A stretch of DNA of 64,000 nt from Limnoperna fortunei (lineage: Eukaryota; Mollusca; Bivalvia; Mytilida; Modiolidae). Location: NCBI GenBank assembly GCA_944474755.1, contig OX104122.1, positions 25,755,714-25,819,713 of the forward strand. Direction: 5' to 3'. The notes beneath the pieces were generated by a model, which was given only the letters and a program-made list of their open reading frames with translations, had not been told where the DNA came from and ran no database searches. Of this stretch, positions 47,049 to 58,404 are shown in pieces (the stretch's first letter is position 1; each line of letters begins with the position of its first letter). A program made the translations under genes and the position numbers.

Positions 47049-48560
47049 ATAAGGGAGATAAATCTAACTCATTTATGTCATACGGTAGCTTGTTTTCATG
47101 GGTAGTCAATTTTTAATAGCTCAAGGTAATTAAACTTAACTACCGTTAACATCCGGTAGCTAATTTTCATAGGTAGCTCGATTTTAACACGCCGGATACA
47201 AATCTGAAACTATGTACCCCAATAATGTGGTCAGTTTGGAAAAAAATTCGATTGGTCCAGCGGTTTCTGAGGAGACGAATATAAAAAAAAACAGATGGCG
47301 AAATTGAGACGGGAGGAACATATCCTTTAAAAAACTTATTTCAAATCAAAATCTCAGTTTAGATGCAATTTATCTTTTTACTGCTGAAGTATTCTGTTCA
47401 TATTTTTAATCTCCGTCGATTAATCCGAGGCCACGTGTCCGTGGTCAAACCAACGATTGGCAAATATTAAATGGTTTTCATGTACTAATTAAATTTTTAC
47501 TAGTTCTGTCACCCTCTTGTTTTTTTCCCTTTCTCTATACCTTTCTCTTTTCTCTCTGCTTTCTGCTCCTTCGCCTTCCTCTTCTCTCCTCTGTTATAAG
47601 ATATTTTAAAAAGAAAAGTTATACACGTTGTAAGATATATGATAGAATATATGTTAGACTCAGATCGAAGTACGTCCTCAAATCGACGGCAGAGTCTCAG
47701 ATCTATGGCAGATGACGTCATACAATAGAAAAATACATGGCCGATTTTGAAGGTACTCAAATCTATGGCGCGTACGTCATAAACGCTTCAAATTCATGGC
47801 ACATTTCGGTTGCTCAAAATCTAACAGAGGTAAAAAAATATAATTGAGTATAACGAATGTGTTCAACTACACGTAACCATGAAATTTGTGTAATCCAACT
47901 TGTGAAATGTGTATCGAAATGAACCAAACGATTATTGTAGATCTGGTTTTAATGTTTTGCGCACAATCTTATTGCGTGACAGTCAGTGTCTAATATTCAA
48001 ACAATCATAAACTTAATGTTTAAAAACTAAAGCTAAAATGTGTTAGTTTGAACGTTAAGCAAATATTCAATGATCTATTAAACTGCAATCAGTCTGGACA
48101 AATGATATTACTGCCTTAAAGGGAAACAAATAAAATGCATATCCCCCCAAAAGCAATTACTTTTATACCTATCTAATAATTTTAAAGAAATATTCTGATT
48201 TTTATAATTAAAGAGATGAAACTAACTGCAAGAAGTCTAGTTTATTAATCGTTTTCGTCGTTTTCATTGATAATTTGTTCAATTTGATTAACTTATTGTC
48301 TATGCATAAACGTGTTTTTTCAATACGAACGACTAATATTTGTAATAATTTCTTTGTTTTTTACCTTTTGTTTTTTTTCGAAAACAAAATGAAAAGAAAA
48401 AAGGCAACATGCGAATTATTATTTGTTAATGTGATAAAGAATTTTTCCTATCCAACTTTCAAGGTTTTATTGCTAATGATTTATGAAATATTATCAGTTG
48501 TTTATTTGAGAGTTCATCAACGTTTTGTGACGTCATCGACCATTGATCATAGAAGTTTAA
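47049..48560. other. No gene seen; several TGACGTCA-like sites
   Basis: ATGACGTCAT at about 47713, TACGTCATA at about 47772 and GTGACGTCATC at about 48527 are CRE-like palindromes. A CT-rich run of about 80 bases starts near 47510. Long frames at 47760-47509 (minus) and 48275-48634 (plus) have no domains. Confidence 0.4.
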
Positions 48561-48995
48561 TAGGTTCTTTCATACGTTTTTGGGAAAGACCGGTTGATCT
48601 TTCACGAGTGATAGAAATTTTATTTCTTCCGTAAATGGCCGATTTCTGGTACAGATGACCCATTACAGTTGAGCTCACGCGCACACATCTGTACTTGCTG
48701 CGTCATCCAGTCAAAACGCAAGAAACAAGAACGTTAGTTATGGAAGCATAACAACGTTCTTGTTTGACGTTCTTGTTTTCGGCGTTCTGATTGGACGTCA
48801 GAGACAATGGAGTCTTAAGCAATAGAGAGTCTATAGGATATAGCGATGTGAAAGTTGTTGGTTTACGGAAGAAATAGGTACTTTCATGCGCGTTTGGGAA
48901 AGCCCGTGTGATCTCGCGAAAAGACATAAAATTTCTATCACTCGTGAAAGATTAATTTAGGTTCTTTCATACGCTTTTGGGAAAGACCGGTTGAT
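48561..48995. mobile_element. Composite MITE (GGTTCTTTCATACG family), copy A
   Basis: Starts TAGGTTCTTTCATACGTTTT, then GGGAAAGACCGGTTGATCTT. A core bounded by TTCTTCCGTAAA and TTTACGGAAGAA lies at about 48626-48880. The left-end sequence recurs at 48957-48995. Inside the core, ACAAGAACGTT and AACGTTCTTGT form an inner hairpin around GTTATGGAAGCATAAC. The same core lies inverted in XRN1 intron 3. Confidence 0.75.
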
Positions 48996-49047
48996 AAAAG
49001 TGTTAAAAATAAAAATAAAAGCATATAAATTAATATTGTGTACTTAC

Positions 49048-49165
49048 CATTACAACATGTTCTGTGGGTCCAAGATTGACACATATCGCAACAAACAGCT
49101 TGAATAGAAAATGCATGCCTTTTCACTCTGACAGGTCTATTGCAAATTACACAGTCAGACATCAT
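49048..49165 (-). CDS. Single first exon encoding a PHD-like zinc finger
   Basis: 39 codons plus one base from an ATG at 49165, with an in-frame TAA three codons upstream, ending AATG|GTAAGT, a consensus donor, in phase 1. Cysteines and histidine are spaced C5-x2-C8, C26-x2-C29, H34-x2-C37 (CDMCQSWTHRTCC), a PHD or FYVE-like zinc-binding half. Similar short N-terminal fingers precede FLYWCH or Mutator-like transposase domains in many mollusc proteins, as I recall. No downstream exon is recognised: copy A of the MITE starts about 50 bp into the intron, and nothing coding follows to its left. It may be a transposon-borne exon or the remains of a gene. Confidence 0.45.
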
Positions 49166-49554
49166 GTAGGTTTATTTGTGAAAATTATGCCTTAGTTTTT
49201 CGTTTATATTGGTTTTCACTTTCGTATTCAATCTGATTGGTTTGGTCATTGTTGCTTTGATGTTCGTGATTGGTTTCAAAGAGAAAATGAGTAAAAGTTT
49301 TAAGTGGACAAAGAACTGGTTAAGAGTAGTTGTTCTAAAAACAATCCATAATGATTAGCTGGCTTCATCATTTCTTATTTGAAAATCAAAAGCAATCAAG
49401 TAATCGTTAAGGCAACAACAATGCAATATTAATTGCTTTAATCATACCTTATATTTTTTACACTAAATAATATATGCTTAATATATACATTACAAATTTA
49501 AATATAGACAAAACAAATATTTTTATGAGCATTTTTACATTATTCATCATACAT
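49166..49554. other. No gene seen
   Basis: Upstream flank of the zinc-finger exon. AT-rich, no distinct motif. Confidence 0.4.
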
Positions 49555-49612
49555 CAATTATATATATGTTATATTATATATATGTATATACATATATATA
49601 TATCGTCACACG
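49555..49612. repeat. (TA)n-rich tract
   Basis: Alternating TATATA/ATATGT sequence; another pure (TA)n run lies at about 49936-49958. Confidence 0.9.
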
Positions 49613-49680
49613 CTAGTACACATGTACTATGTCTATGTCTATGATTCACCCCGGTTAATGAAGCTATTTATTTTTATATA

Positions 49681-49900
49681 GCGGATTTGGCCGAGGGGTC
49701 TAGACCGCTGGACATAGTGCAGGCGAATTGGTGCCACAGTGTCACAACGGTGTGAGTTCGAATCCCGCTGAGGGAAAGCAAAAATTTGACAGTGTTAAAA
49801 ATCTAATTCAAACAGTGTTGGGCTTATTTTGTAGACGTATATATAAATATTTGATATTAACCCTGTATTTCTGATGTTTCAGAAATCCGCTGGATAGATA
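49681..49900 (+). mobile_element. SINE with tRNA-Leu/Ser-like head, second family
   Basis: GCGGATTTGGCCGAGGGGTC is a tRNA 5' half with A box (TGGCCGAGGGGTC). The arm CTGGACATAGTGCAG follows, then a long variable-arm-like stretch and the B box GTGAGTTCGAATCCCGC. This is a class II (Leu or Ser) tRNA layout. A unique tail with CAGTGTTGGGCTTATTTTGT follows. The head differs clearly from the main SINE family. The 3' border at about 49900 is approximate. Confidence 0.65.
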
Positions 49901-49977
49901 TATTATATGGTTGTCACAATACTTAGACGTTTGTATATATATATATATATATATATACATTTAAATTTTATTAAAAA

Positions 49978-50345
49978 CACTTGGGACAAATTAAAAAACC
50001 ACTTGGGACAAATTGACCAAAAGTGGGACGAATTGGCACACACGTGGGACAAATTTGACTTGGGACAAATTGACCAGACACCTTAAAATATATATATTAC
50101 ATAATTATTTAATTACTTAAAAATAACATTTTAATTAAGAGCGCAAATTTATGAATAAATACTAAATCACAGCATAAATATACCTCTAAAGGTTGAAATG
50201 ATATCTTAAACAAAAATAAAAACAGCAAATTGTGACAAATTGGAATTAGGACCAATTGACCTGGGGCAAATTGGAATTGGGACCGATTGACCAAAGTTGG
50301 GATCAATTGACTTGGGACAAATTGGAATTGGGACCAATTGACTTG
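49978..50345. repeat. GGGACAAATTGACC minisatellite in two blocks
   Basis: Short units of TTGGGACAAATTGACCA and GGAATTGGGACCAATTGAC occupy 49978-50088 and 50230-50345, separated by about 140 bp of AT-rich DNA. Units vary from about 17 to 30 bp. Confidence 0.8.
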
Positions 50346-50689
50346 TATCCCTTCCGATCTGACTTTCACCCGTAAATTGTATATGTCCCTTTAATTAAAA
50401 AATTTTTACTAATGTTTATTGTTTATGTACTATGAAAAAGACAGTACTAAATTGCAAAACCTGTGTCTGATCAAATTATTTTGAACAATAAAATGTTTTT
50501 AAAGTACAAATCAGTTTCAAATATTATCCACCTAAAAGTATAAAACAGTCACGTTACATTTCTTCATTTACAATATTCCACCTAACTCTGGGACTGATTT
50601 ATAGGTTACTGCCTGTCTGTGTAATATTGCCCTTTTTAATTGAACTAGTTTTTAAGCAGTTTGGTCATTATCTTAACCTTACACTAAGA

Positions 50690-50852
50690 TTATAATATAA
50701 AACAGAACAAAATTGAATTAATTTTTTTTTCGAGTTTCCGGAGACATATCCGGAACTGACAAAAAATATTAGTTGTATTTCCGGTTCTGATTTTTGTCAG
50801 TTAAATCGAAAACAGCTTCAATTATATATTTTAAATAATTTAACCGTCCAAA
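50690..50852 (+). promoter_or_regulatory. Presumed XRN1 5' flank
   Basis: Directly upstream of the XRN1 start codon. TTTCCGGAGACATATCCGGAAC and TTTCCGGTTC contain three ETS-type CCGGAA cores, which are common in housekeeping promoters. No TATA box is well placed. Transcription start not determinable from sequence. Confidence 0.35.
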
Positions 50853-50927
50853 ATGGGCGTCCCGAAATTCTATAGATGGATAAGTGAACGGTATCCATGT
50901 TTAAGTGAAACTGTTAAGGAACTACAG
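50853..50927 (+). CDS. XRN1: XRN1, coding exon 1
   Basis: XRN1 degrades decapped, 5'-monophosphorylated mRNA from the 5' end in the cytoplasm (P bodies). This exon reads 25 codons, MGVPKFYRWISERYPCLSET and five more, the nearly invariant N-terminus of the family, and ends ACAG|GTATCA in phase 0. Six exons in the window join without frame conflict into 209 residues of the first conserved nuclease region. Animal XRN1 is about 1,600-1,700 residues long, so most of the gene lies past the right edge. The opening MGVPKFYRWI separates it from XRN2, which begins differently and carries an early zinc-knuckle insert. Intron 1 is 7.3 kb, the largest seen here. Confidence 0.97.
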
Positions 50928-51638
50928 GTATCAAAAACACAAAATCAACATATGTCGAGTGCAGTAGCTTAATAGTGAATTTCACAACGGTTGTTTTTTA
51001 TTCTTAAAACTTTCCATTTAACAACAGCTACACTTGTTCTTTCTTCGTTGTATTTTTGTAAACCATAAAGTCATACATTTTACTAAAATTTGAAACGGGA
51101 AAACAAGACTTGTTTTTATTTTAATTTTTATATTCGATGTTGCCAAGTTCAGGTGATCCTCTTGTATTACAAGTTCTTCTTCTTCTTGTATCCAGTTATG
51201 ATGACAACTAACTGCTCTTTTCTAGACAACACTATTTAAACCAAATAAAAACAAAAAACAGCCCATAATACTGGACATCACAAATAAGCAATTTGTGTTA
51301 TTTGTGACATACACTACAGCCAAAACGGATTACGCCAAGTCCATGATGGACAGCGATTATAGTACCCAGACATTCCTGATGGACATAAGTTCATCATTCG
51401 CGGACACTTCAGATATGATGTCCCCAATGGATCCGCGATTTCTTCCACATGTCCGCGAACGTAAATGTAATTGTCATGGACTGAATTCGATAAATACTTT
51501 ATTTGAAGATAGTGTATTGTTCCTGTCATTAAACCATTCAGTTGTGTATTAATTCTTTCCAGATCTCCAGTAAAAACATGTTCAAGAAGGGTACTTTATT
51601 AATTGTTTTACATAAGAAATATTTTCATATTAATTTGT

Positions 51639-51758
51639 TTGTTTCTTTTGTTTGTTTGAATGGTGTTTTAGCACCACTTTCAGCTATTTCATGGCGTCCA
51701 GTTTTTATTGGGGGAGGAAGCTGGAGTACCAGGAGAGAACCCCCGACCTGCGGTAGGA
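51639..51758 (-). mobile_element. 5'-truncated SINE inside the left palindrome arm
   Basis: SINE 3' domain and part of the body, flanked by the exact 12-bp duplication ATATTAATTTGT (51627-51638 and 51759-51770). The matching place in the right arm (about 54530-54545) has the empty site. Confidence 0.92.
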
Positions 51759-52836
51759 ATATTAATTTGTAAAAAAAGGGGTAACAAAAAATAGATGTAG
51801 TAAACTTTTATACAATAAAGGTGTGTTTATATTCTTATAATATAAACAGTAGGTGTTATTAAAATGCTGGCATAAAACACCTTTCCTTATGGTGCCCCAA
51901 GGAATAAGAATACCTGTCGTTCAACCGGATGCAAAATAGAACGGTCCATTGATCAAGGAACACCTGCGATTTTATTGCGGGGTCAACTAATATACATGTG
52001 TATAAATGTGTGTAAGAGTTGAAAGTTACATGTACATGTATGAATTACGGTAAATTTCATAATTATAATAAAACAATGTCCCGCTGGCTTCCTGTTCAGG
52101 TGACTGGTGTTAATTGATGAAGGTAACCAACACATGGACTTTCCGTGTAATTAAAATATTAGGCTCAGGAAAGTTTTATTTTCTCAAACGATTTTTTCCC
52201 ACACATATTCAAAACTTTGGCAGTCGTACATGTAGGTTTAGTGGAATATTGTTAAAAAACACATATTTACTTTAAAAATTTTTTAATGCATTTCCTACAA
52301 TTAGTTGCAACCTCGAGTCGGAGACACGTGTCACTTATAGTTTTTTGCTTCTCCCATTCATTGAGTGATTCCCACCTCACCTATTGATTTTTTGGTAATA
52401 AGTGTGTTAGTTTTGGCACACCTTTCTGTCCATTAATCTAATCTCATCAGGTCTTCAAAGAGACCAATAATTGACACATGATTTCTCACTCTGTGCATGT
52501 CCTATTGTTAGAGAATTTACACAGCAATATAATCTGTTGAATGAATAATTATGTAAAACAAACTTAAAATAAAGATGTCTGAGTGACGAGGTTTAAAAAA
52601 TGTTACTGCCTTTCTGCAACAAATACTTTCCTTAAGAATTTCTGCAGTTACAACATATGCCTTGTACAAGTACAATGTTTATCGCGGCAATACCGCGAAG
52701 TCCATGAATAGACGATTCTACAGTCATTTTGGTCACGGAACCTTTGTGGACAATTATCACTAAAAAAATTTATTGCTGCATCGTGTTTGGTCGCGTTTTT
52801 CGCCGACTTTGCGGAATTCATCTTGGCCGCAGTGTA

Positions 52837-53468
52837 AAACTATCTGCCATATTATTGAACAAAGTTATGCGACTTAAAAAATCAAAGGCTGTAACAGTAG
52901 GGGCTGTGAGTCCCTTCTGGGCATATAGTGGTAGTCCATGTTAGCACCGAAGTCGATCATGATCGGACACACTTGCTTTGTTTGTACAATAAATCCAGAA
53001 AATTTGATAGACTGGTGTTGATAAAGTGATCTTTATGTGTTTTGAGACCATCCCAATACAGGGATTTTCCTGCCAAACGCAAAAAATAATATTTTTTCAC
53101 AATTATGAAAGGGAAAATTCCCAATTCAGAAGGTTTTGTAATCCTGATTCTAAAAATAAATTAAATTACGATAAGCCGAAATATTACAAAGATCATCAAA
53201 ATGTGATTAATTCCGAACATTGGTTTATAATTACTGTTCCGGATATCTTTTGTCATAACAGCCACTAGTTTTATATTAGAGTGCATATTCTGGTACATTA
53301 TAAAAACCTTTAATTTTGTAAGTCGCGGAACTTTGTTCAATAATATGGCGGATAATTGTACATGTATGTTGCAAATAACACAAATTGCTTAGTTGCGATG
53401 TCCAGTAATATGGGCAGTTTTTTTGTTTGTTTAAATAGCGTTGTCTGGAAAAGAAATAATCAGAGGAA
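52837..53468. other. Palindrome spacer
   Basis: An 80-codon plus-strand frame (53026-53268) is present but matches nothing known, and its composition is ordinary. A stretch at about 53362-53468 interrupts the inner part of the right arm and contains TTTTTTTGTTTGTTTAAATA, a SINE-tail-like scrap. Confidence 0.4.
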
Positions 53469-54866
53469 TACACTGCGGCCAAGATGGATTCCGCAAAGTC
53501 CGCGAAAAAACACGGCCGAACGCGACGCGGCAATCAATTTTTTTAGTGATTACTGTCCGCAAATGTTCCGTGACCAAAATGACTGCAGAATCGTCTATTC
53601 AGGGACTTCGCAGTATTGCCACAACACGGCACTTGTAAAAGGCATATGTTGTAACTGCAGAAATTCGTAAAGAAAGTATTTGTTGCAGAAAGGCAGTAAC
53701 ATTTTAATAACATCGTTACTCATACGTCTTTATTTTATATTCGTTTTACATAATTGTTCGTTCAACAGATTCTTTATTGTTGTGTAAATTCTATAACAAT
53801 CGGACATGCACGGAGTGAGAAATCATGTGTCAATTATTGGTCTCTTTGAATACCTGATGAAATTAGATTAATGGACAGATAGGTGTGCCAAAACTAACAC
53901 ACCTATTACCAAAATATCAATACGTGAGGCGGGAATCACTCAATGAATGGGAGGAGCAAAAAACTATAAGTGACACGTGTCTCTGGCTGACGACATCAAA
54001 ATTCGAGGTTGCAACTAATTGTACAAAATTCCTTTAAAAAAAATAAAGTAAATATGTGTTTTTAACATTATTCCACTAAACCTACGACTGCCAAAGTTTT
54101 GAAAACGTGTGGGAAAAAATATTGCTCCAATGCGTTTGAGACAATAAAACTTTCCGGTCAGCATAATTACACGGAAAGTCAACGTGTTGGTTACCTTCAT
54201 CAATTAACACCAGTCACCTGAAAAGGAAGCCAGCGGGACATTTTTTATTATAATTATGAAATTTACCGTGATTCATACCTTTCAACTCTTACACACATTT
54301 ATACACGCGTATATCAGTTGACCCCACAATAAAATCGCAGGTGTTCCTTGATCAATGGACCGTTCTATTTTGCATCCGGTGGACGACAGGTATTCGAATT
54401 CCTCGGAGCACCATAAGGAAAGGTGTTGTACTCCAGCATTTTATTAACACCTACTGTTTATATTATAAGAGTTTAAACATACCTTTATTGTATAAAAGTT
54501 TACTATATCTGTTTTGTTACCCCTTTTTCAACAATTAATATGAAAATATTTATTATGTAAAATAATTAATAAAGTACCCTTCTTGAACATGTTTTTACTG
54601 ACGATCTGGAAAGAATTAATACATAACTGAATGGTTTAATGACAGGAACAATACACTATCTTCAAATAAAGTATTTATCGAATTCAGTCCTTGACAATTA
54701 CGTTTACGTTCGCGGACATATGGAAGAAATCGCGGATCCATTGGGGACATCATATCTGAAGTGTCCGTGAATAATGAACTTCTGTCCATCAGGAATGTCC
54801 GCGTACTACAATCGGTGTCCATCATGGACTCACGGACTTGGCGTAATCCGTTTTGGCTGTAGTGTA

Positions 54867-56799
54867 CATTTGGAATGAAGCATGACCCTGCAGTAAGTTC
54901 AAAGTGGCATAATGGTGACACAACGCGAAATACATGTACTCCCAATAGGGAAAGATTGCACATTGTATTAAAACTAGGAAATTTTATTTTAAGAAATTAA
55001 ACATTGACCGGAACCTTGATGAAAAGAAAATCGTGTGTTCTTGCACCACTAGATCCATCCATTATCGGCATTCAACCGAACCTTCCTACCAACCCTTTGC
55101 ATGAGATTAGCATACAAATCAGGGTTAACTAAGCCAACGCAACACACATTTTTAGAGTTCAGTCATCTGATTTAGTTCTTATCCAGTCATTTGTTAAGAC
55201 TCCAATAACAAAGAAGAGTGATATTGAAAGTAAAATCTAATGTTTGGAATTCAACTTCTAATTAATTCCACCAAGATTCCTGGAAATTTTGCTCTTGAAA
55301 TATGATATCAGCACAGTTGGTTACATATGTAAATTTTGGTAACTTTTTCCAAACTCTTTATGAAAACTGATTTGAATTTCATATTCATATTTAAGACTTT
55401 TCCATATCATGGAGTTAAGTTGTAATTTTCCCAATTAACAGGGGCCAGGCCCAGTTTGAAAAAAGGTAGGAAAATCCCTGATATAAATATTGGTAAATAC
55501 ACATTTCTTATGAAGGTCACAATCTTTGATGTCTCTCTTGTTTGCATGGTATTAGGCCAAATTTTACTGCTATTTAATCCAATGTTAGTTTTGTGATTTG
55601 TCGGATTAATGGCAGAATTAAATTTATATCGAGTCCTATTGCCTGTAAAATGTAGCAAATAAGTAATTCTAACTTCAGTCTATTTATACAAAATTAAATC
55701 ATAATATTCATCTTCTTTACGTTATTAAAGCTTTAGAACCAGGTAAAAATATGAGGCTCTAGAGTCTAGAGCTGTCGAGCATTTCTCACCCGTGTTTCAC
55801 TGCGAGTACAAATAAACTTTATATCTTCTGTCAGTGTATGAATGTAGTTTTTATCCTGCAACCCTAAATTACATTTTACACTAATGAAAAACATGGAAAA
55901 GTACACTTCTAGATGACTTCTTTGACTTGAAATATTTGGCTCGCTTTATAATGATAGCCTGAGGTCACAAACAAATATGTATTAGACAGCATGTCATAAA
56001 CTAGAACAGAATACTATATATCATAAGAAGCGAGGACAAAGTACCAGGACAATGCTGAAAAAAGCAAAAATATATTCTGCTACTTTTTTTGGATAGCAAA
56101 CGAACTGATTACAGGATAAAAATGATTAAATGTAGTTCTGTAGGGTCAAGGGTGATTTGTCTGCAGGTCAGCTCAAACTGCAACTAACTTGGAAGTAAAA
56201 ACTCACTTTGATACCTTTAAAAGCAATAGAAGCTAAACCTTTACTGACAAAATCATTTAAACAAAGAGTGAGACTCGGAAGTAATTTGAGCAATTTTTAT
56301 ATACATGTATGTCTTGTAGTTATAGTTGAGGTTCATATAAGATTATAAAAAAAATATGGTCACATCTTGTCAGCTCATATGTACTAGTACTAGTACATAA
56401 ATTATAGGCTTCAGCACTAATGCTAATGCATGTGCTGCTCTCTGATGTCCGCCTACTTCTCCCTTTAAGGTAATCCTTAGAAAAAAAAGACTTCTTTCTA
56501 TAATTCTGACATAGTGTGATCCCTGCAGCTACAGTTTAAGAGAAGTGACTTCCTCCTATAATTCTGACACACTACATGTATGAGCCCTGGTTTAGTATTA
56601 TTTTGGAAACAGTCGTTGTTTACAGATCTAGAGCTAGTTAGTCTTGTTGCAGGCTAGAAAGAAGACCAAAATGTCATTTTCAACAACAGTTCTGTATTAA
56701 AAGTGTAATGGTGTGTTCTGGAGACACTAGTTATGTCTTCCTGTCAAGGAAGGGAGATGTATTTTTTACCATCAGTTCTTCATCTTTTTCGTATTCTTC
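54867..56799. other. XRN1 intron 1, no other gene seen
   Basis: The minus-strand frame at 55658-55407 shares GTTAGTTTTGTGATTTGTC-type sequence with 17.17 kb and may be a repeat remnant. Otherwise AT-rich intron. Confidence 0.5.
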
Positions 56800-57365
56800 T
56801 TCTTAGCGAAACTTGTCCGGGCCATAACTTTTTTGTCTTTTGACATAGGCCTTAGATATTTTGTATGTAGGTAGGTCATCACTTCAAGCTGATTTTGATG
56901 ATGTTAATGCTTATTTGACAGGCAGAGTGCATATTAGCCATAACTTTTTTATCCTTTCACCTAGGTCTTTGATATTTGGCATCTGAATGTATCATCATGA
57001 GACGATATTTTAAGTGCCACAGTAACCTTCATATGACCTTGACCTTTGCCCCCAAGGTCAAATTAATGCTTAATTTACATGCAAAGGGTGTCTTGGCCAT
57101 ATCTTTTTATCCTTTGACATAGGGCATAGATATTTGGCATATAAATGTATCATCATGAAATGTGACCCGTATCAGAATGACCTTTATATAGCCTGGACAT
57201 TTTACCTTGGGGTCAAATTTCTGTTCAATTATCCTGTCTGATGGTACTGAATCGATACACTACACATTCATATTGTTCAGCTCCAATGTGTATATTTATT
57301 TGCACCCACAGATAAAAACATCCACCTTGTTGATAGTATGGAAGGGGAGACATCGGTTTTAGTGC
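56800..57365 (+). repeat. Dispersed mollusc-type repeat with TGACCTTGACC, internally tandem
   Basis: Three to four units of about 120-130 bp share GGCCATAACTTTTTTGTCTTT, TTGACATAGG, TAGATATTTGGCATATAAAT and GTATCATCATGA, with CATATGACCTTGACCTTTGC at about 57030. It ends near TTGTTGATAGTATGGAAGGG and AAAACAGGTGCCGCTAG. Found in many bivalve genomes, as I recall. Confidence 0.7.
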
Positions 57366-57904
57366 ACTAAAACAGGTGCCGCTAGTTATTATTGACTTTT
57401 GCAAAATGTCTTGCTAAAAAAGTACAACTTTTGTCGTTCTTTTTTTTGTGTGCATTGTTTATGTTTACAAATATGTTCGACAAGACAAGATATACTTATT
57501 CTATTTGCATCATCAGTTTTATACATAACCTGTTTGTAACTTGTATTGTTTTCATTGTTTGCTTACATTCATTAGCTTTCCTTTTTGATGTATTAAATGA
57601 CATTTAGTCTAAATTTATATTTCATTCTAACCTGACACTTATTGGTATATGGTATGTCACAAAAACCTACTACATTGTTGCATAGCCCATTTGTAATACA
57701 CTCAGTTTGCAATCGTTCTTAAATCATGCACCCAGGAACTCTTTCAATTGGCTAAATTCTGTCCTTTACAATAATTGAAAAATATGAACAATTTTTTTTT
57801 ATTTCTGAAAATTATTGGTACGGCATGCCATACCTGCAAAAGTTATTGGTACGACAGAAGCCGTACCTGCTGTACCGGCTTACGCCTATGCCTCTGTGAA
57901 GTTG

Positions 57905-58050
57905 CTGTAGTTACTATATTTTTGGTTGTTAGTTTTGGAGTTTGCCAGTTTTCCGGACTTGGATTTGTAGATTGTCTATTTTGTTATTACCTTCATTTAT
58001 GCGATGTCTTTTTTGGCAGTTTCCTTGGTGTTGGGTATTTTATTATTATC
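57905..58050 (+). repeat. Dispersed repeat, same family as second half of 19.6 kb
   Basis: GGTTGTTAGTTTTGGAGTTT, CCGGACTTGGATTTGTAGAT and ATTTTGTTATTACCTTCAT match 19690-19800 with several differences. Confidence 0.65.
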
Positions 58051-58272
58051 TTTATTTATTCATGCACTACATGTACATATGTTTTCATATCCCCCTTGTA
58101 ACTGACTGTATAACTAATAGTATAAAGCGTACAAAAGGTGATGAACAGTTCCATGAAGTCACTATAAATAATAAGCCACACCAATGCAAATTATATTACA
58201 ATTAATAATACATTATACTTACGTGGCATAAAACACAAGCACTTATATGAAGATGTTGAATGTTTATTTCAG

Positions 58273-58404
58273 ATTCCAGAGTTTGATAATTTGTATCTTG
58301 ATATGAATGGCATCATACACACATGTTCCCACCCCGATGATGGCAATGCACATTTTCGTATCACACTTGAGAAAATTTTCGAAGATGTTTGTCACTATAT
58401 AGAG
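58273..58404 (+). CDS. XRN1: XRN1, coding exon 2
   Basis: 44 codons, phase 0 at both ends, acceptor TTTCAG and donor GAG|GTAAGT. It reads IPEFDNLYLDMNGIIHTCSH and continues to HYIE. D35 in LYLDMNG is the first metal-binding aspartate of the active site. Confidence 0.97.

Larger units (their letters stand above)
51310..54866. mobile_element. 3.56-kb palindrome: two inverted copies of a TA-flanked TIR element
   Basis: Left copy 51312-52834 and right copy 53471-54864 are reverse complements over their whole length. Each has its own inverted ends (CACTACAGCCAAAACGGATT outside, CACTGCGGCCAAGATGGATT inside), and each end is bordered by TA. Without the SINE in the left copy, their lengths are about 1391 and 1394 bp. 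The spacer 52835-53470 continues the palindrome for about 45 bp on each side (ATCTGCCATATTATTGAACA versus TGTTCAATAATATGGCGGAT). No transposase frame is recognised. TA borders suggest a Tc1/mariner-like or similar non-autonomous element. It lies in XRN1 intron 1. Confidence 0.85.

Noticed and set aside
47509..47760. Charged C-terminal frame (minus strand, Lys/Glu-rich)
   Set aside because: Translation of a CT-rich run; no supporting motif.
48275..48634. 119-codon plus-strand frame
   Set aside because: Runs into the MITE at 48561, and its upstream part has no domain.
53356..53670. 104-codon plus-strand frame in the right palindrome arm, considered as a transposase
   Set aside because: It covers the element's terminal inverted repeat, has no catalytic motif, and its counterpart in the left arm is not open.
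57392..58205. Open frames with membrane-like composition in XRN1 intron 1
   Set aside because: T-rich DNA gives Phe/Leu/Ile-rich frames; the later part overlaps the dispersed repeat at 57905-58050.
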